Shown: positions 7,666 through 15,884, numbered from the stretch's first letter. The stretch is 64,000 nt of DNA from Enterococcus_D sp050529585 (GCF_050529585.1 NZ_CP172882.1:2418001-2482000), one strand, 5' to 3'. Program-made: numbers and translations. The notes: generated by a model not told the origin, from the sequence alone.

Positions 7666-8703
7666 TTAAAGGGTTGACCCTTTTAAAATCTCATTTGCGC
7701 AAGCTTCATCTGTGATGAGCCAGGTTTGTTTTGGTGCATTTTTCATATATGCATTGACCGCTTTGGCTTTAGATTTTCCACCAGCGATCGCGAATACGAT
7801 CGGGACTTGTTGCAAATCCTTTAATTGCAGTCCGATACGTGGTACTTTATAGACCACTTCACCGGCTTCATTAAAGAAATACCCAAATGATTCTGCTACT
7901 GCATTTTTTTGTTTCAACATCAAAATTTCTTTTTCTGACATTTTTCGTCTTGCTGCCATGTGTAAGGCTCTACCAATACTATGAATAACACAATTTGCTT
8001 GACTTATCAAGTTTAAAACATCAACGATCGCAGGTTCCTTCAACAAAAACTCATATGTGTTCATACTTAATTGTTCTGGTACAAACAACGATCGATAATC
8101 ACCATTGGTTTTCATTGCCATCACTGAGCTGACAGAGTTCGCTTGAACGTTGACCGATTCTCCGATCCCGCCTCGAGCAGGTACGAATAAATTGTGTCTT
8201 TTCGTTGTTTCCAAATTCGTCAGTTCCTGAGCAACTTTCGCCATTGTCGTACCACCCATAACTGCAATGGTATTGTCTCCTTCTGGCAAAAGCAAGTCAA
8301 GTGATTCATTCAATAGCTGTCCAAATTCTGCAATCACTTTCGGTTGCCGATCGCCATCACCACTGGCAATCAAACAGCGTTGGATACCAAAGGTTTCTGA
8401 TAGGCGTTTCTCGATTTGATGCATACCGAACAACTGATCCATCAATGTACCGATTTTGGTATACACTTCTTCTCCATAAGCAGTTAACTGCATACCGCTT
8501 TTTGAAGAGTCGATCAGTTTCAACTTTTTGAGGGTATCCGTCTCGGTTCTCAACACGCGTTCAGTCATCGTCAAACTTTCTGAAAGTGTTCGGCGTCCGA
8601 CCGGTTGCATCCAATAGATATTCCGCAAAATACGATAACGTTCTTGGAGTACAGCAAGAATATCCGGGGTGATTGCCTCAATCAATTTTAATTCATCGAG
8701 CAT
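7666..8703 (-). CDS. cggR: Central glycolytic genes regulator CggR
   Basis: CggR is a SorC/DeoR-type repressor of the gapA operon whose DNA binding is relieved by fructose 1,6-bisphosphate (known in Bacillus). The 345-residue product has an N-terminal winged helix-turn-helix (about 25-75, with GRRTLSESLTMTERVLRTETDTL) and a C-terminal sugar-binding domain (about 95-340) with VMGGTTMAKVA and VFAIAGGKSKAKAV. It is the first gene of the operon. A two-box operator and a promoter lie upstream, so it should repress itself together with gap-pgk-tpiA-eno. Confidence 0.95.
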   Translation of the reverse strand: MLDELKLIEAITPDILAVLQERYRILRNIYWMQPVGRRTLSESLTMTERVLRTETDTLKKLKLIDSSKSGMQLTAYGEEVYTKIGTLMDQLFGMHQIEKRLSETFGIQRCLIASGDGDRQPKVIAEFGQLLNESLDLLLPEGDNTIAVMGGTTMAKVAQELTNLETTKRHNLFVPARGGIGESVNVQANSVSSVMAMKTNGDYRSLFVPEQLSMNTYEFLLKEPAIVDVLNLISQANCVIHSIGRALHMAARRKMSEKEILMLKQKNAVAESFGYFFNEAGEVVYKVPRIGLQLKDLQQVPIVFAIAGGKSKAKAVNAYMKNAPKQTWLITDEACANEILKGSTL

Positions 8704-8720
8704 GATACATCCTCCCGTTG

Positions 8721-8756
8721 GACAACTTTCGTCCTACAATGACTTAAAATGACCCA
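8721..8756 (-). promoter_or_regulatory. CggR operator (two-box)
   Basis: On the minus strand the order is TGGGTC-N6-AGTC-N4-TAGGAC-N6-TGTC. This keeps the exact spacing of the Bacillus CggR operator, CGGGAC-N6-TGTC-N4-CGGGAC-N6-TGTC. It lies in the leader between the promoter and the cggR start, so bound CggR would block elongation. Confidence 0.75.
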
Positions 8757-8798
8757 TTGACTGTAAAAAAAATACGATTTGTATTCCTTACATCACTA

Positions 8799-8827
8799 AT
8801 AGTAGCACTTCTGCTGGGTATACGCAA
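8799..8827 (-). promoter_or_regulatory. Promoter of the cggR-gap-pgk-tpiA-eno operon
   Basis: TTGCGT, 17 bases, TACTAT on the minus strand, with TGC forming an extended -10. The leader to cggR is about 90 bases and contains the CggR operator. Confidence 0.7.
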
Positions 8828-8896
8828 CTATTTCAGTCACAAATCGTCACTTTTCTGGAAAACAATCAGAATTAGCGAAGTTTTATCCTATCAATG

Positions 8897-8939
8897 AAAA
8901 ATGGAAAGGCTTTGGCTCCTACCAGACCTTTCCATTTTT
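8897..8939 (-). terminator. Terminator after rpoN (symmetrical)
   Basis: A 13-bp stem AAAAATGGAAAGG/CCTTTCCATTTTT. It follows the rpoN stop and ends in T residues on either strand. Confidence 0.75.
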
Positions 8940-8962
8940 GACAACGCAGTTTATTTCTTCCT

Positions 8963-10279
8963 TCAATCAAACCGTTTTCGCTTAGATGATCCTTGAATCC
9001 CCATTGCTTCTCGATACTTCGCAACTGTCCGTCTTGAAATATCAATACCCTGTTTTTTCAAAAGATCCGTCAGTTTTTGATCGGATAATGGTTTTTGTTT
9101 ATTTTCTTCCTCGATCAATGTCTTTAATGCTTGTTTGATTGCCTTGGTGGTTAAATCATCCCCATCTTCTTGTGTGGACACTTTTTGACCAAAGAACATT
9201 TTCAATTCAAAGACACCAAAACTTGTTTCCAAATATTTACCATTCACTGCGCGGCTAACGGTGGATTCATGCACGCCGATTGCTTCGGCAATTTCTTTCA
9301 AGATCATTGGCTTTAATGGACGCGCAGGATCGGTAAAGAAAGCATGCTGCCGGGCAACGATTTGTTCACCGACACGATAGATGGTATCGCCTCTTTGGCG
9401 TAGTGTCTTTTTGAGCCACTCGAATTCTTGGGCTTTGTTCTCTAAATAGCGCAGCACTTCTTGATCTCCACTTTGTTTCAGGCGATCAAAGTACCTTTGT
9501 TGGAAGTGTACTTCAGGTAATGCACGTTTATTGGCGCTGACGATTGGCATTCCTTTATCAATGGTTACCTTCAAATCAGGAACAATGTATAGTCCGTCTG
9601 AAGAACCAAAAGCAGCGCCTGGTGTTGGCGTCAAGGTCTGGATATAATCAAAGACCGCTTGGACCTCTGCCAGAGATATCCGTAAACCTTTGGCAATTTT
9701 GTCCCATTTGCGCCCAGCGAGGTCATCAAAATATTCTTCTAAAACAATATAGGCCAGTGGCGGCGCATAATCATCTCTTTCCGTCTGCAACATGAGACAC
9801 TCCCGCAGATCTCTAGCACCAACACCTGCTGGGTCTAATTGTTGGATCAATGTTAAGGCATCTAAAACTTGGATGGGTGTCGCCCCCATCTGTTGTGCTG
9901 CTTGATCCAAATCAATCGTCAAAAAGCCATTTAAATCAATCGATTCTACCAAGAATAAGACAATCGTCCGCAAAAACGTATCTCGGTAATTCAGATGAAC
10001 TTGATCAATCAAGTATTCAAACAAAGATGTCCCCTGATCTGGAATCTGATTGAGATAATCCATCATTTGGTCAGAAGACTGATTACTTTTCGTTGGCAGA
10101 ATCATTGTGTCATATTCCCCGAGTTCAATCAGCGGATTTTCCAGCGCTTGTTCGTCGATAAACGCAATCAACTCATCCGCAGAAAACTGCAACACTTGGA
10201 TCGATTGCTGTAATTTCTGCGTCATAGCAAGCTTTTGCGTCTGTTTTTGCTGTTGTGAAAATTGCTGTTGAAATTTCAT
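8963..10279 (-). CDS. rpoN: RNA polymerase sigma-54 factor
   Basis: Sigma-54 directs RNA polymerase to -24/-12 promoters, which open only with an AAA+ activator. Domains are in the normal order: a Gln-rich activator-contact region (MKFQQQFSQQQKQTQKLAMT), the core-binding region (about 65-250), the helix-turn-helix (ESTVSRAVNGKYLET) and the RpoN box (SRRTVAKYREAMGI) at the C-terminus. The second of two adjacent ATG codons (10279) is preferred because it gives 7 bases from AGGGG. A -24/-12 promoter and a matching activator gene lie at 49.5-52.3 kb. It is divergent from a tRNA-Arg gene. Confidence 0.96.
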   Translation of the reverse strand: MKFQQQFSQQQKQTQKLAMTQKLQQSIQVLQFSADELIAFIDEQALENPLIELGEYDTMILPTKSNQSSDQMMDYLNQIPDQGTSLFEYLIDQVHLNYRDTFLRTIVLFLVESIDLNGFLTIDLDQAAQQMGATPIQVLDALTLIQQLDPAGVGARDLRECLMLQTERDDYAPPLAYIVLEEYFDDLAGRKWDKIAKGLRISLAEVQAVFDYIQTLTPTPGAAFGSSDGLYIVPDLKVTIDKGMPIVSANKRALPEVHFQQRYFDRLKQSGDQEVLRYLENKAQEFEWLKKTLRQRGDTIYRVGEQIVARQHAFFTDPARPLKPMILKEIAEAIGVHESTVSRAVNGKYLETSFGVFELKMFFGQKVSTQEDGDDLTTKAIKQALKTLIEEENKQKPLSDQKLTDLLKKQGIDISRRTVAKYREAMGIQGSSKRKRFD

Positions 10280-10290
10280 CATTCTACCCC

Positions 10291-10319
10291 TTGTTTTTTT
10301 CTTTAAAATTGGTTAAACT
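10291..10319 (+). promoter_or_regulatory. Promoter of the tRNA-Arg gene
   Basis: TTGTTT, 17 bases, TAAACT on the plus strand, ending 15 bases before the tRNA 5' end. Confidence 0.6.
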
Positions 10320-10334
10320 ATTATTTGTGCTTCG

Positions 10335-10406
10335 CGCCTTTAGTGTAGTGGATATCACGTAAGATTCCGGTTCTTGAGACGGGGGTTCGATTCCCTCAAG
10401 GCGCGT
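10335..10406 (+). tRNA. tRNA-Arg (anticodon CCG)
   Basis: A 72-base cloverleaf. The acceptor stem GCGCCTT/AAGGCGC is perfect. The anticodon stem TAAGA/TCTTG holds loop TTCCGGT with anticodon CCG (one G-T pair). The T-arm GGGGG-TTCGATT-CCCTC is standard. The D-stem GTGT/TCAC has a T-T mismatch at its inner pair. The discriminator is G and CCA is not encoded. It stands alone between rpoN and rpoE with its own promoter and terminator, and reads the rare Arg codon CGG. Confidence 0.93.
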
Positions 10407-10465
10407 TTTTTTATTTCTTAACATGACTAGTATACTTGATTTTGACCGATAATTCAAAATCACCT

Positions 10466-10493
10466 GAGCATTGCTTACAGCAATGCTTTTTTT
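10466..10493 (+). terminator. Terminator after tRNA-Arg
   Basis: Perfect stem GCATTGC/GCAATGC with loop TTACA, then seven T residues. Confidence 0.8.
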
Positions 10494-10540
10494 GTGTCTC
10501 ATTGAGCAAAGCAGTGATTCCCCTTCATTTATAGTTGACG

Positions 10541-10570
10541 AAAAAAAGAAGAGGATTATTCCTCTTCTTC
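10541..10570 (-). terminator. Terminator overlapping the end of rpoE
   Basis: On the minus strand GAAGAGGA/TCCTCTTC is followed by seven T residues. The rpoE stop codon lies in the loop, so the acidic tail codons form part of the stem. Confidence 0.7.
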
Positions 10571-11161
10571 CTCTTCCGCAAAATCATCTTCATCGTCATC
10601 ATCGATAATGGTCAAATCTTCTTCGATATTGCCTGGCAACTCTTCTTCGTCATCGTCGTTGTTGTCAGCGCCGATTTCTTGCAAATCAGAGTTGTATGCA
10701 GAGATTTCTTCATCTTCGTCATCATCATCATCAAAAAGATCGTCTTCTTCGTCTTCAGACAAATCAGCATCTTCAGGATCATCATCATTATAATCGATTG
10801 CATCTTCATCATCATTAATAAAGGCATTGACTTTTTTACGTTTGCGACGACGTGGCGTATCTTCATCTTCGTCATCGACCCCATGATTGACTTCTTCATC
10901 AATCGAATCAATGGCATACCATGAACGTAAACCCCAACGGTTGTCACCTAAAGAAATAAAACTACCATCAATATTCAAGTCAGTATAAAACTGTGCCAAA
11001 GAATCACGAATCTCACTGTCTGATGTTTCAAGATAATTTTGAATTTGGTTGACCAAATCAGAAAAATCCATTACATCCCCACGTTGCTCTAAAATTGCGT
11101 GTGCAACTTCAATCATTGACAATTCGTGCTTATTTACACCTTCAAATACATTAATTTCCAA
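10556..11161 (-). CDS. rpoE: DNA-directed RNA polymerase delta subunit
   Basis: Delta is a Firmicute-specific RNA polymerase subunit that speeds recycling and sharpens promoter selectivity. The product (about 201 residues) has the ordered HARE-HTH domain (MEINVFEGVNKHELSMIEVA, about 1-90) and a long disordered, very acidic tail of Asp/Glu runs, with one short basic patch (RRRKRKK) as in B. subtilis. The TTG at 11161 is chosen over a GTG at 11170 because it restores the family N-terminus and gives 9 bases to AAAGGA. A good promoter lies upstream. Confidence 0.92.
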   Translation of the reverse strand: MEINVFEGVNKHELSMIEVAHAILEQRGDVMDFSDLVNQIQNYLETSDSEIRDSLAQFYTDLNIDGSFISLGDNRWGLRSWYAIDSIDEEVNHGVDDEDEDTPRRRKRKKVNAFINDDEDAIDYNDDDPEDADLSEDEEDDLFDDDDDEDEEISAYNSDLQEIGADNNDDDEEELPGNIEEDLTIIDDDDEDDFAEEEEEE

Positions 11162-11192
11162 ACTGGACACGTCCTTTCACAGTCTACTCCTA

Positions 11193-11221
11193 ATCATACA
11201 AAATTGTTCGTCAAATTGCAA
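11193..11221 (-). promoter_or_regulatory. rpoE: Promoter of rpoE
   Basis: TTGCAA, 17 bases, TATGAT on the minus strand, about 32 bases before the start. Confidence 0.6.
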
Positions 11222-11246
11222 TTTTTATTTTAATATTTACAATTCC

Positions 11247-11684
11247 TTATGCTGTAAATTCAAGTGCCAACTTGTATTCACCAATCTTATCAGCTGCCAT
11301 GAACAAATCATACTCAATATCGACTTTGCCGGAATAAGGACGATCCTTCAAACTGACGTGGAGATGATGCGTAAATGTATGAAACATCATCATGCCGTAA
11401 GGCGTTTGATAACTTGTTTCTAAACGTTCTTTATAAGAAAACTTCAAACGCATCCGCATTTCTCCAGAGCGGATCAGTTGAATGACACCATCTGGCATAA
11501 TTTTCATCGTAACAGGTATTTCTTCACCATCTGGTTGGATTTCTTTGTATCTTATGTATAAGGTATCACCGATTTTGACTGCTTGTCCTTGCAAATCAAA
11601 GAGAAAATCTTCTGATTGATCTCCTTGCCGAACATTGGTAGTTAAATGGATCGAAATCGGTACACCTTGTGACAATTCTTGCAT
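11247..11684 (-). CDS. DUF1934 (YwiB-like) beta-barrel protein
   Basis: A 145-residue cytoplasmic protein of the DUF1934/YwiB family, a lipocalin-like small beta-barrel of unknown function. Family signs are the N-terminal GVPISIHLTTNVRQG strand, the repeated amphipathic strands with RMRLKFSYKERLETSYQTPYG, and the C-terminal DIEYDLFMAADKIGEYKL. In B. subtilis ywiB lies near argS and rpoE. Here it lies upstream of rpoE on the same strand while argS is absent. AAGGAGG precedes the ATG. No catalytic residues can be named. Confidence 0.8.
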   Translation of the reverse strand: MQELSQGVPISIHLTTNVRQGDQSEDFLFDLQGQAVKIGDTLYIRYKEIQPDGEEIPVTMKIMPDGVIQLIRSGEMRMRLKFSYKERLETSYQTPYGMMMFHTFTHHLHVSLKDRPYSGKVDIEYDLFMAADKIGEYKLALEFTA

Positions 11685-11875
11685 TGCTTATTGCCTCCTT
11701 CTCTGATTTCACTTTCATTCTTGCTTTTTTTCAAGCATTTGTCAATCATTTCAGCCAATCCATTCATGTGCATTGCTATGAAAATAAGCTGAATCATTTC
11801 ATTCTTATACTTAATTGACGCATAATCGTATATAATGAAGACATAAACTGACAGACAAAGGAGTTTGAACGTGCC

Positions 11876-12706
11876 TTGACGATTTATTCGATTGACCAAA
11901 CATTCCCCCATACCGTCTCACCTTTCATGCCTTTTGCATTGACCGATGTACTGACGGAATACGCTGGCAAAGAGCAGCAGTCTTTTTGCCATTTTTGGCA
12001 GTTGCCAGACACATTGATCCTTGGGATGAAAGACACCCGTATCCCCTATCTCAAGGAAGCCCTGATCGAAGTGAAAAAGGCAAAGTTTCAACCTGTGATC
12101 AGAAATTCAGGTGGTCTTGGTGTAATCAACGATACAGGTGTGTTGAACGTATCATTGATTTTCCCAAAAGATTTGGCTGCAGCAACAGATACAGCCTATG
12201 AATTGATGCAGACATTGCTCCAACGTGCTTTTCCTGAGCAAACAATCGCAGCATACGAAATCAGTGATTCATATTGTCCTGGAACCTTTGATTTGAGTAT
12301 CAATGGCAAGAAAATCGCTGGTACTGCCCAACGCAGAATCAAAGAAGGGGTCGCTGTGATGATGTACTTAAGTGTCAACGGAAACCAGCAAGCACGTGGA
12401 CAGTTGATGCGTCGTTTTTATCAAACAGGATTAAAATCAGCTTTTGGCACCAACGGCTATCCCGCTGTCAATCCTGAAAGTATGACGACACTATCGGATG
12501 TCTTCAACCGAGATTTTACGATTCAAGAAGTGGTCCTGCGTTTGCGTCGGGCTTTAAGCCAGTTGCACAACGAGCCATTGTTGCCGATCGATCCAGAAGA
12601 ATGGCTCGCATCTAAAACACGATCAGACCAATTAGCTATTCGCTTATCAAATATGGTGCAGCGAAATGAACCTTTAAAGGAGGTCAACGATGTCAATCCC
12701 TTATAA
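11876..12706 (+). CDS. lipL: Octanoyl-[GcvH]:protein N-octanoyltransferase / lipoyl amidotransferase
   Basis: A 276-residue member of the LplA/LipL cofactor-transferase family. LipL moves octanoyl or lipoyl groups from GcvH to E2 subunits through an acyl-Cys intermediate. The LipL/LipM motif is complete: Cys134 in DSYCPGTFDLS and Lys145/Lys146 in GKKIAGTAQRR. The Gly-rich strand RNSGGLGVINDTG is near residue 77. The start is odd: TTG at 11876 is 12 bases from AAAGGAG, and a better-spaced GTG in another frame stops after two codons. It overlaps the dNTPase gene by 17 bases, the same neighbours as ywfL-ywfO in Bacillus. Confidence 0.83.
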   Translation: MTIYSIDQTFPHTVSPFMPFALTDVLTEYAGKEQQSFCHFWQLPDTLILGMKDTRIPYLKEALIEVKKAKFQPVIRNSGGLGVINDTGVLNVSLIFPKDLAAATDTAYELMQTLLQRAFPEQTIAAYEISDSYCPGTFDLSINGKKIAGTAQRRIKEGVAVMMYLSVNGNQQARGQLMRRFYQTGLKSAFGTNGYPAVNPESMTTLSDVFNRDFTIQEVVLRLRRALSQLHNEPLLPIDPEEWLASKTRSDQLAIRLSNMVQRNEPLKEVNDVNPL

Positions 12707-14063
12707 ATATCAAACCTTAGCGATCGAAAAAGTCTTCCGAGATCCTGTTCATAATTATGTACATGTCCAGCACCAAGTGATTCTTGATCTGATCAATTCT
12801 AAAGAAGTTCAACGCTTAAGACGAATCAAGCAGCTAGGTACAGCTTCCTTCACCTTTCACGGCGCAGAGCACAGCCGATTCTCCCACTCTTTAGGCGTTT
12901 ATGAAATCAGTCGGCGGATCTGCGATATTTTCCAAAGAAATTACTCTATTGAAAAAGTTGGTCCCAATGGTTGGGACGACAATGAACGCTTAGTGACTTT
13001 ATGTGCAGCACTTTTGCATGATGTCGGTCACGGTCCTTATTCTCATACTTTTGAGCATATCTTCCATACAGACCATGAAGCCATCACTGTAGCGATCATC
13101 ACTTCACCAGAAACGGAAGTTCATCAAATTTTGAATCGTGTAGCCGAAGGTTTTCCCGAAAAAGTCGCCAGTGTCATCACCAAAACGTACCCCAATCCTC
13201 AAGTGGTCCAAATGATTTCTAGTCAAATCGATGCCGATCGAATGGATTATTTATTGAGAGATGCTTATTTTACCGGTACAGAATACGGTACTTTTGATTT
13301 AACCAGGATTTTACGAGTCATTCGACCTTATGAAGGCGGCATTGCCTTCTCAATGAATGGCATGCATGCGGTGGAAGACTATATCGTCAGTCGTTATCAA
13401 ATGTATGTACAGGTGTATTTCCATGCCAGTTCACGGGGGATGGAAGTGATTTTGGCCCATCTATTGAATCGCGCAGCTGAATGTTATGCAGAAAATGATG
13501 AGACATTCCAACATCATTCCCAATTGCTGCTGCCATTTCTTAGACAAGATTTTTCTTTAGAAGAATATTTGAAACTAGACGATGGTGTGTTGAACACCTA
13601 TTTTACCCAATGGACGGAAGAAAGTGATTTGATTTTGAGCGATCTTGCAAAACGGTTTTTAAATCGAAAACCACTAAAATCGATTCGTTTTACCGACGAT
13701 GCGCAACTGCCATTGATTGAAGAACTAAAAAAATTAGTTGAGAAAGTCGGTTTCAACCCGACCTATTATACCGCGATCAACTCAAGTTTTGATTTGCCCT
13801 ATGATTTTTATCGCCCTACATCCGGTATGCATCGCACCCAAATCGAATTACAAGAAAAAGATGGTACTCTGACCGAATTATCCAAAGCTAGTCAATTGGT
13901 GGCGGCGTTGGCAGGTCAGACCCAAGGGGATCGCCGTTTTTATTTTCCAAAAGAAATGATTGACCCCAACCTGCAAAATCACTATGATTTATTTGAGGAA
14001 ACCTATCAAGCGTTCGCTGAATATATTCGCAATGGCGCTTTGATCAAACCCAGCAACTTTTAG
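12690..14063 (+). CDS. HD-domain dNTP triphosphohydrolase (EF1143/YwfO family)
   Basis: A 457-residue HD phosphohydrolase very like E. faecalis EF1143, a tetrameric enzyme that splits dNTPs to nucleosides and triphosphate and is allosterically activated by nucleotides (family knowledge). The metal set is visible: His66 (AEHSRFSHSLG), His110-Asp111 (LLHDVGHGPYSH) and Asp183 (IDADRMDYLLRDAYFTG). The N-terminal HNYVHV and QRLRRIKQLG regions are conserved. AAGGAGG lies inside the end of lipL, so the two genes are translationally linked. It probably helps control dNTP pools. Confidence 0.92.
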   Translation: MSIPYKYQTLAIEKVFRDPVHNYVHVQHQVILDLINSKEVQRLRRIKQLGTASFTFHGAEHSRFSHSLGVYEISRRICDIFQRNYSIEKVGPNGWDDNERLVTLCAALLHDVGHGPYSHTFEHIFHTDHEAITVAIITSPETEVHQILNRVAEGFPEKVASVITKTYPNPQVVQMISSQIDADRMDYLLRDAYFTGTEYGTFDLTRILRVIRPYEGGIAFSMNGMHAVEDYIVSRYQMYVQVYFHASSRGMEVILAHLLNRAAECYAENDETFQHHSQLLLPFLRQDFSLEEYLKLDDGVLNTYFTQWTEESDLILSDLAKRFLNRKPLKSIRFTDDAQLPLIEELKKLVEKVGFNPTYYTAINSSFDLPYDFYRPTSGMHRTQIELQEKDGTLTELSKASQLVAALAGQTQGDRRFYFPKEMIDPNLQNHYDLFEETYQAFAEYIRNGALIKPSNF

Positions 14064-14072
14064 GAGGAAATT

Positions 14073-14897
14073 ATGAGTATCAAATTGATCGCTATCGATA
14101 TCGATGGCACTTTGTTAAACGACGATCGCAAAATCACCCCTGCAGTCTACCAAGCATTGAAAGCAGCTGAAGCCCAAGGTGTGCGTATCGTATTATGTAC
14201 CGGACGCCCTTTGACCGGCGTACAAGACTTATTAACGGAACTGGATTTGTTTACCGACAATGACTTTGTGATCACCTATAATGGTTCTTTGGTCCAAAAG
14301 ACCAAAAACCAAGAAATCATTTCTGAATTTGGTTTATCCCACGAAGACTATCTGACTATTGAGATGACCGCCCGCAAATTAGGGGTCCATCTGCATGTTG
14401 AAACACAAGATACGATGTATACAGCCAATCGCGACATCAGCCCTTACACGGTCTATGAGGCTTTCTTAGTCAATATGCCGTTGAAATATCGCACACCAGA
14501 AGAAATGTCCGCTGATTTGAATATCATCAAGATGATGATGATCGATGAACCAGCTTTACTGGAAAGTATTATTCCTAATTTACCTACTACATTGACGGAT
14601 CAATACAACGTTGTCAAAAGTGCACCGTTTTTCTTAGAAGTTTTAAATAAAAAAGCCCATAAAGGGGCAGCGGTTAAAAAATTAGCAGAACATTTAGGGA
14701 TCGACCAATCTGAAGTCATGGCGATCGGTGATAATGAAAATGATTTGACCATGGTTGAATATGCGGGCATCGGTGTGGCCATGGGCAATGCGACAGAAAA
14801 TGTCCGCAACATGGCAGATATCATCACCGCCTCAAATGAAGAAGATGGCGTGGCCAAAGTCATCAATGAATACGTCCTGCAAACAAACGAACAATAA
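14073..14897 (+). CDS. Cof-type HAD phosphatase (YidA-like)
   Basis: A 274-residue sugar-phosphate phosphatase of HAD subfamily IIB. Motif I is AIDIDGTLLND (nucleophile Asp9, Asp11), motif II VLCTGRP (Thr near 47), motif III Lys in LNKKAHKG, and motif IV GDNENDLTM with the trailing GVAMGNA. The C2B cap lies between. It starts 10 bases after the dNTPase gene with AGGAGG, making a lipL-dNTPase-phosphatase operon. The substrate is not predictable; family members hydrolyse a range of sugar phosphates. The 86-bp repeat array follows. Confidence 0.9.
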   Translation: MSIKLIAIDIDGTLLNDDRKITPAVYQALKAAEAQGVRIVLCTGRPLTGVQDLLTELDLFTDNDFVITYNGSLVQKTKNQEIISEFGLSHEDYLTIEMTARKLGVHLHVETQDTMYTANRDISPYTVYEAFLVNMPLKYRTPEEMSADLNIIKMMMIDEPALLESIIPNLPTTLTDQYNVVKSAPFFLEVLNKKAHKGAAVKKLAEHLGIDQSEVMAIGDNENDLTMVEYAGIGVAMGNATENVRNMADIITASNEEDGVAKVINEYVLQTNEQ

Positions 14898-15030
14898 ACC
14901 ATACTTTTACCTACCAGGATGCCCACATTCTCTGCGGTAACTTAGTACTGTTTTTAGCACCTGCTCGTCTGCACTTTGTTACCTCTACAGTCTCTCCTAA
15001 GCAAATACCGCTAAGAAGGACTTGCATGCC
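14898..15030. other. Degenerate border of the 86-bp repeat array
   Basis: No gene. The part around 14933-14972 resembles a decayed piece of the repeat: GCGGTAACTTAGTACTG against the array's ACGGTCACCTAGTACTG. It is out of phase with the 86-bp period. Confidence 0.5.
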
Positions 15031-15402
15031 TTGCTGCGCAAGTCAATCGCAGTGATTCGGTGTGGGGTGACTACGTGTCCTACGGTCACCTAGTACTGTT
15101 CATCATCTGCTCTGTCTTGCTGCGCAAGTCAATCGCAGTGATTCGGTGTGGGGTGACTACGTTCCCTACGGTCACCTAGTACTGTTCATCATCTGCTCTG
15201 CCTTGCTGCGCAAGTCAATCGCAGTGATTCGGTGTGGGGTGACTACGTGTCCTACGGTCACCTAGTACTGTTCATCATCTCCTTTGACTTGCTGCGCAAG
15301 TCAATCGCAGTGATTCGGTGCGGGGTGACTACGTGTCCTACGGTCACCTAGTACTGTTCATCATCTGCTCTGCCTTGCTGCGCAAGTCAATCGCAGTGAT
15401 TC
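15031..15402. repeat. Tandem array of 86-bp repeats (4.3 copies)
   Basis: TTGCTGCGCAAG recurs at 15031, 15117, 15203, 15289 and 15375, an exact 86-base period. Four units are full and nearly identical; the fifth stops after 28 bases. Each unit can form three hairpins: CTTGC-TGC-GCAAG, AATC-GCAGT-GATT, and GGTGAC...GTCACC with a 13-base loop. Differences cluster in the loop of the third hairpin (GTGTCC against GTTCCC) and in the unit ends; the junction before unit 4 (TTTGAC) extends its first stem to nine pairs. 86 is not a multiple of 3, so it is not a protein repeat. It fills a gap between convergent genes. Function unknown. Confidence 0.95.
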
Positions 15403-15411
15403 ACAGCAAAT

Positions 15412-15445
15412 AAAGCAAGTGGGGGTTAATCCTGCTTGCTTTTTT
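15412..15445 (+). terminator. Terminator closing the lipL operon side
   Basis: Stem AAAGCAAG/CTTGCTTT with a T-run on the plus strand. It overlaps the 3' end of the converging Nudix gene. Confidence 0.7.
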
Positions 15446-15884
15446 GCTGTAACCATTGTTTGACTGCCCATTGATGGCTGCCTCTTTTTAATAGCTCGAT
15501 TGCCTTTTCTGGTGAATGCCATGATAGTTGATTATTTTCTTCTGTGGGTGCACACACTTTCTGCCACTTCGTCATCAAAAAAAAGTAACCTGGATGATAA
15601 TAATAGGTATCTCTATGACGGGAATAAAAGTACTCCACCGCTTCGCCAAGGTATTGGTCGATTTCGCCTTTAAAGCCTAATTCTTCAATCAGCTCGCGTT
15701 CGATCGCTGTTTCTTTCGTTTCCCCAGCTTCTATTTCGCCCCCTGGCAAAAAATAAGCGCCATTTGGTGCTTGCACCAAAATAATCTTATTTTGTTCATT
15801 TGGGATGACGACATAGGCGCCAAACCGAGATGTATAATCTTGCTGTTCGTCTTTAACCCCAAACACGATGTCATTTTCCGGCAT
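15426..15884 (-). CDS. Nudix hydrolase
   Basis: A 152-residue single-domain Nudix protein. The Nudix box is exact: it begins GGEIEAGETKET and ends RELIEELGF, with the metal-binding REx2EE set. It begins at ATG 15884 with GGAGGG 5 bases upstream; an upstream TTG would place the start within that site. The substrate (a nucleoside diphosphate derivative) cannot be told from sequence. It is a single-gene unit with its own promoter, convergent with the lipL operon and divergent from glyoxalase. Confidence 0.9.
   Translation of the reverse strand: MPENDIVFGVKDEQQDYTSRFGAYVVIPNEQNKIILVQAPNGAYFLPGGEIEAGETKETAIERELIEELGFKGEIDQYLGEAVEYFYSRHRDTYYYHPGYFFLMTKWQKVCAPTEENNQLSWHSPEKAIELLKRGSHQWAVKQWLQQKSKQD

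Noticed and set aside
10535..10924. Long plus-strand open frames opposite rpoE
   Set aside because: They are antisense shadows of the Asp/Glu-rich tail codons of rpoE (low-complexity Ser or Ile/Phe proteins), without ribosome sites.
11642..11911. An 89-codon minus-strand frame overlapping the DUF1934 start
   Set aside because: It crosses the promoter and ribosome site of two real genes and has no family resemblance.
15031..15402. CRISPR-like array
   Set aside because: The repeats are contiguous 86-base units without variable spacers, and no cas genes are present.
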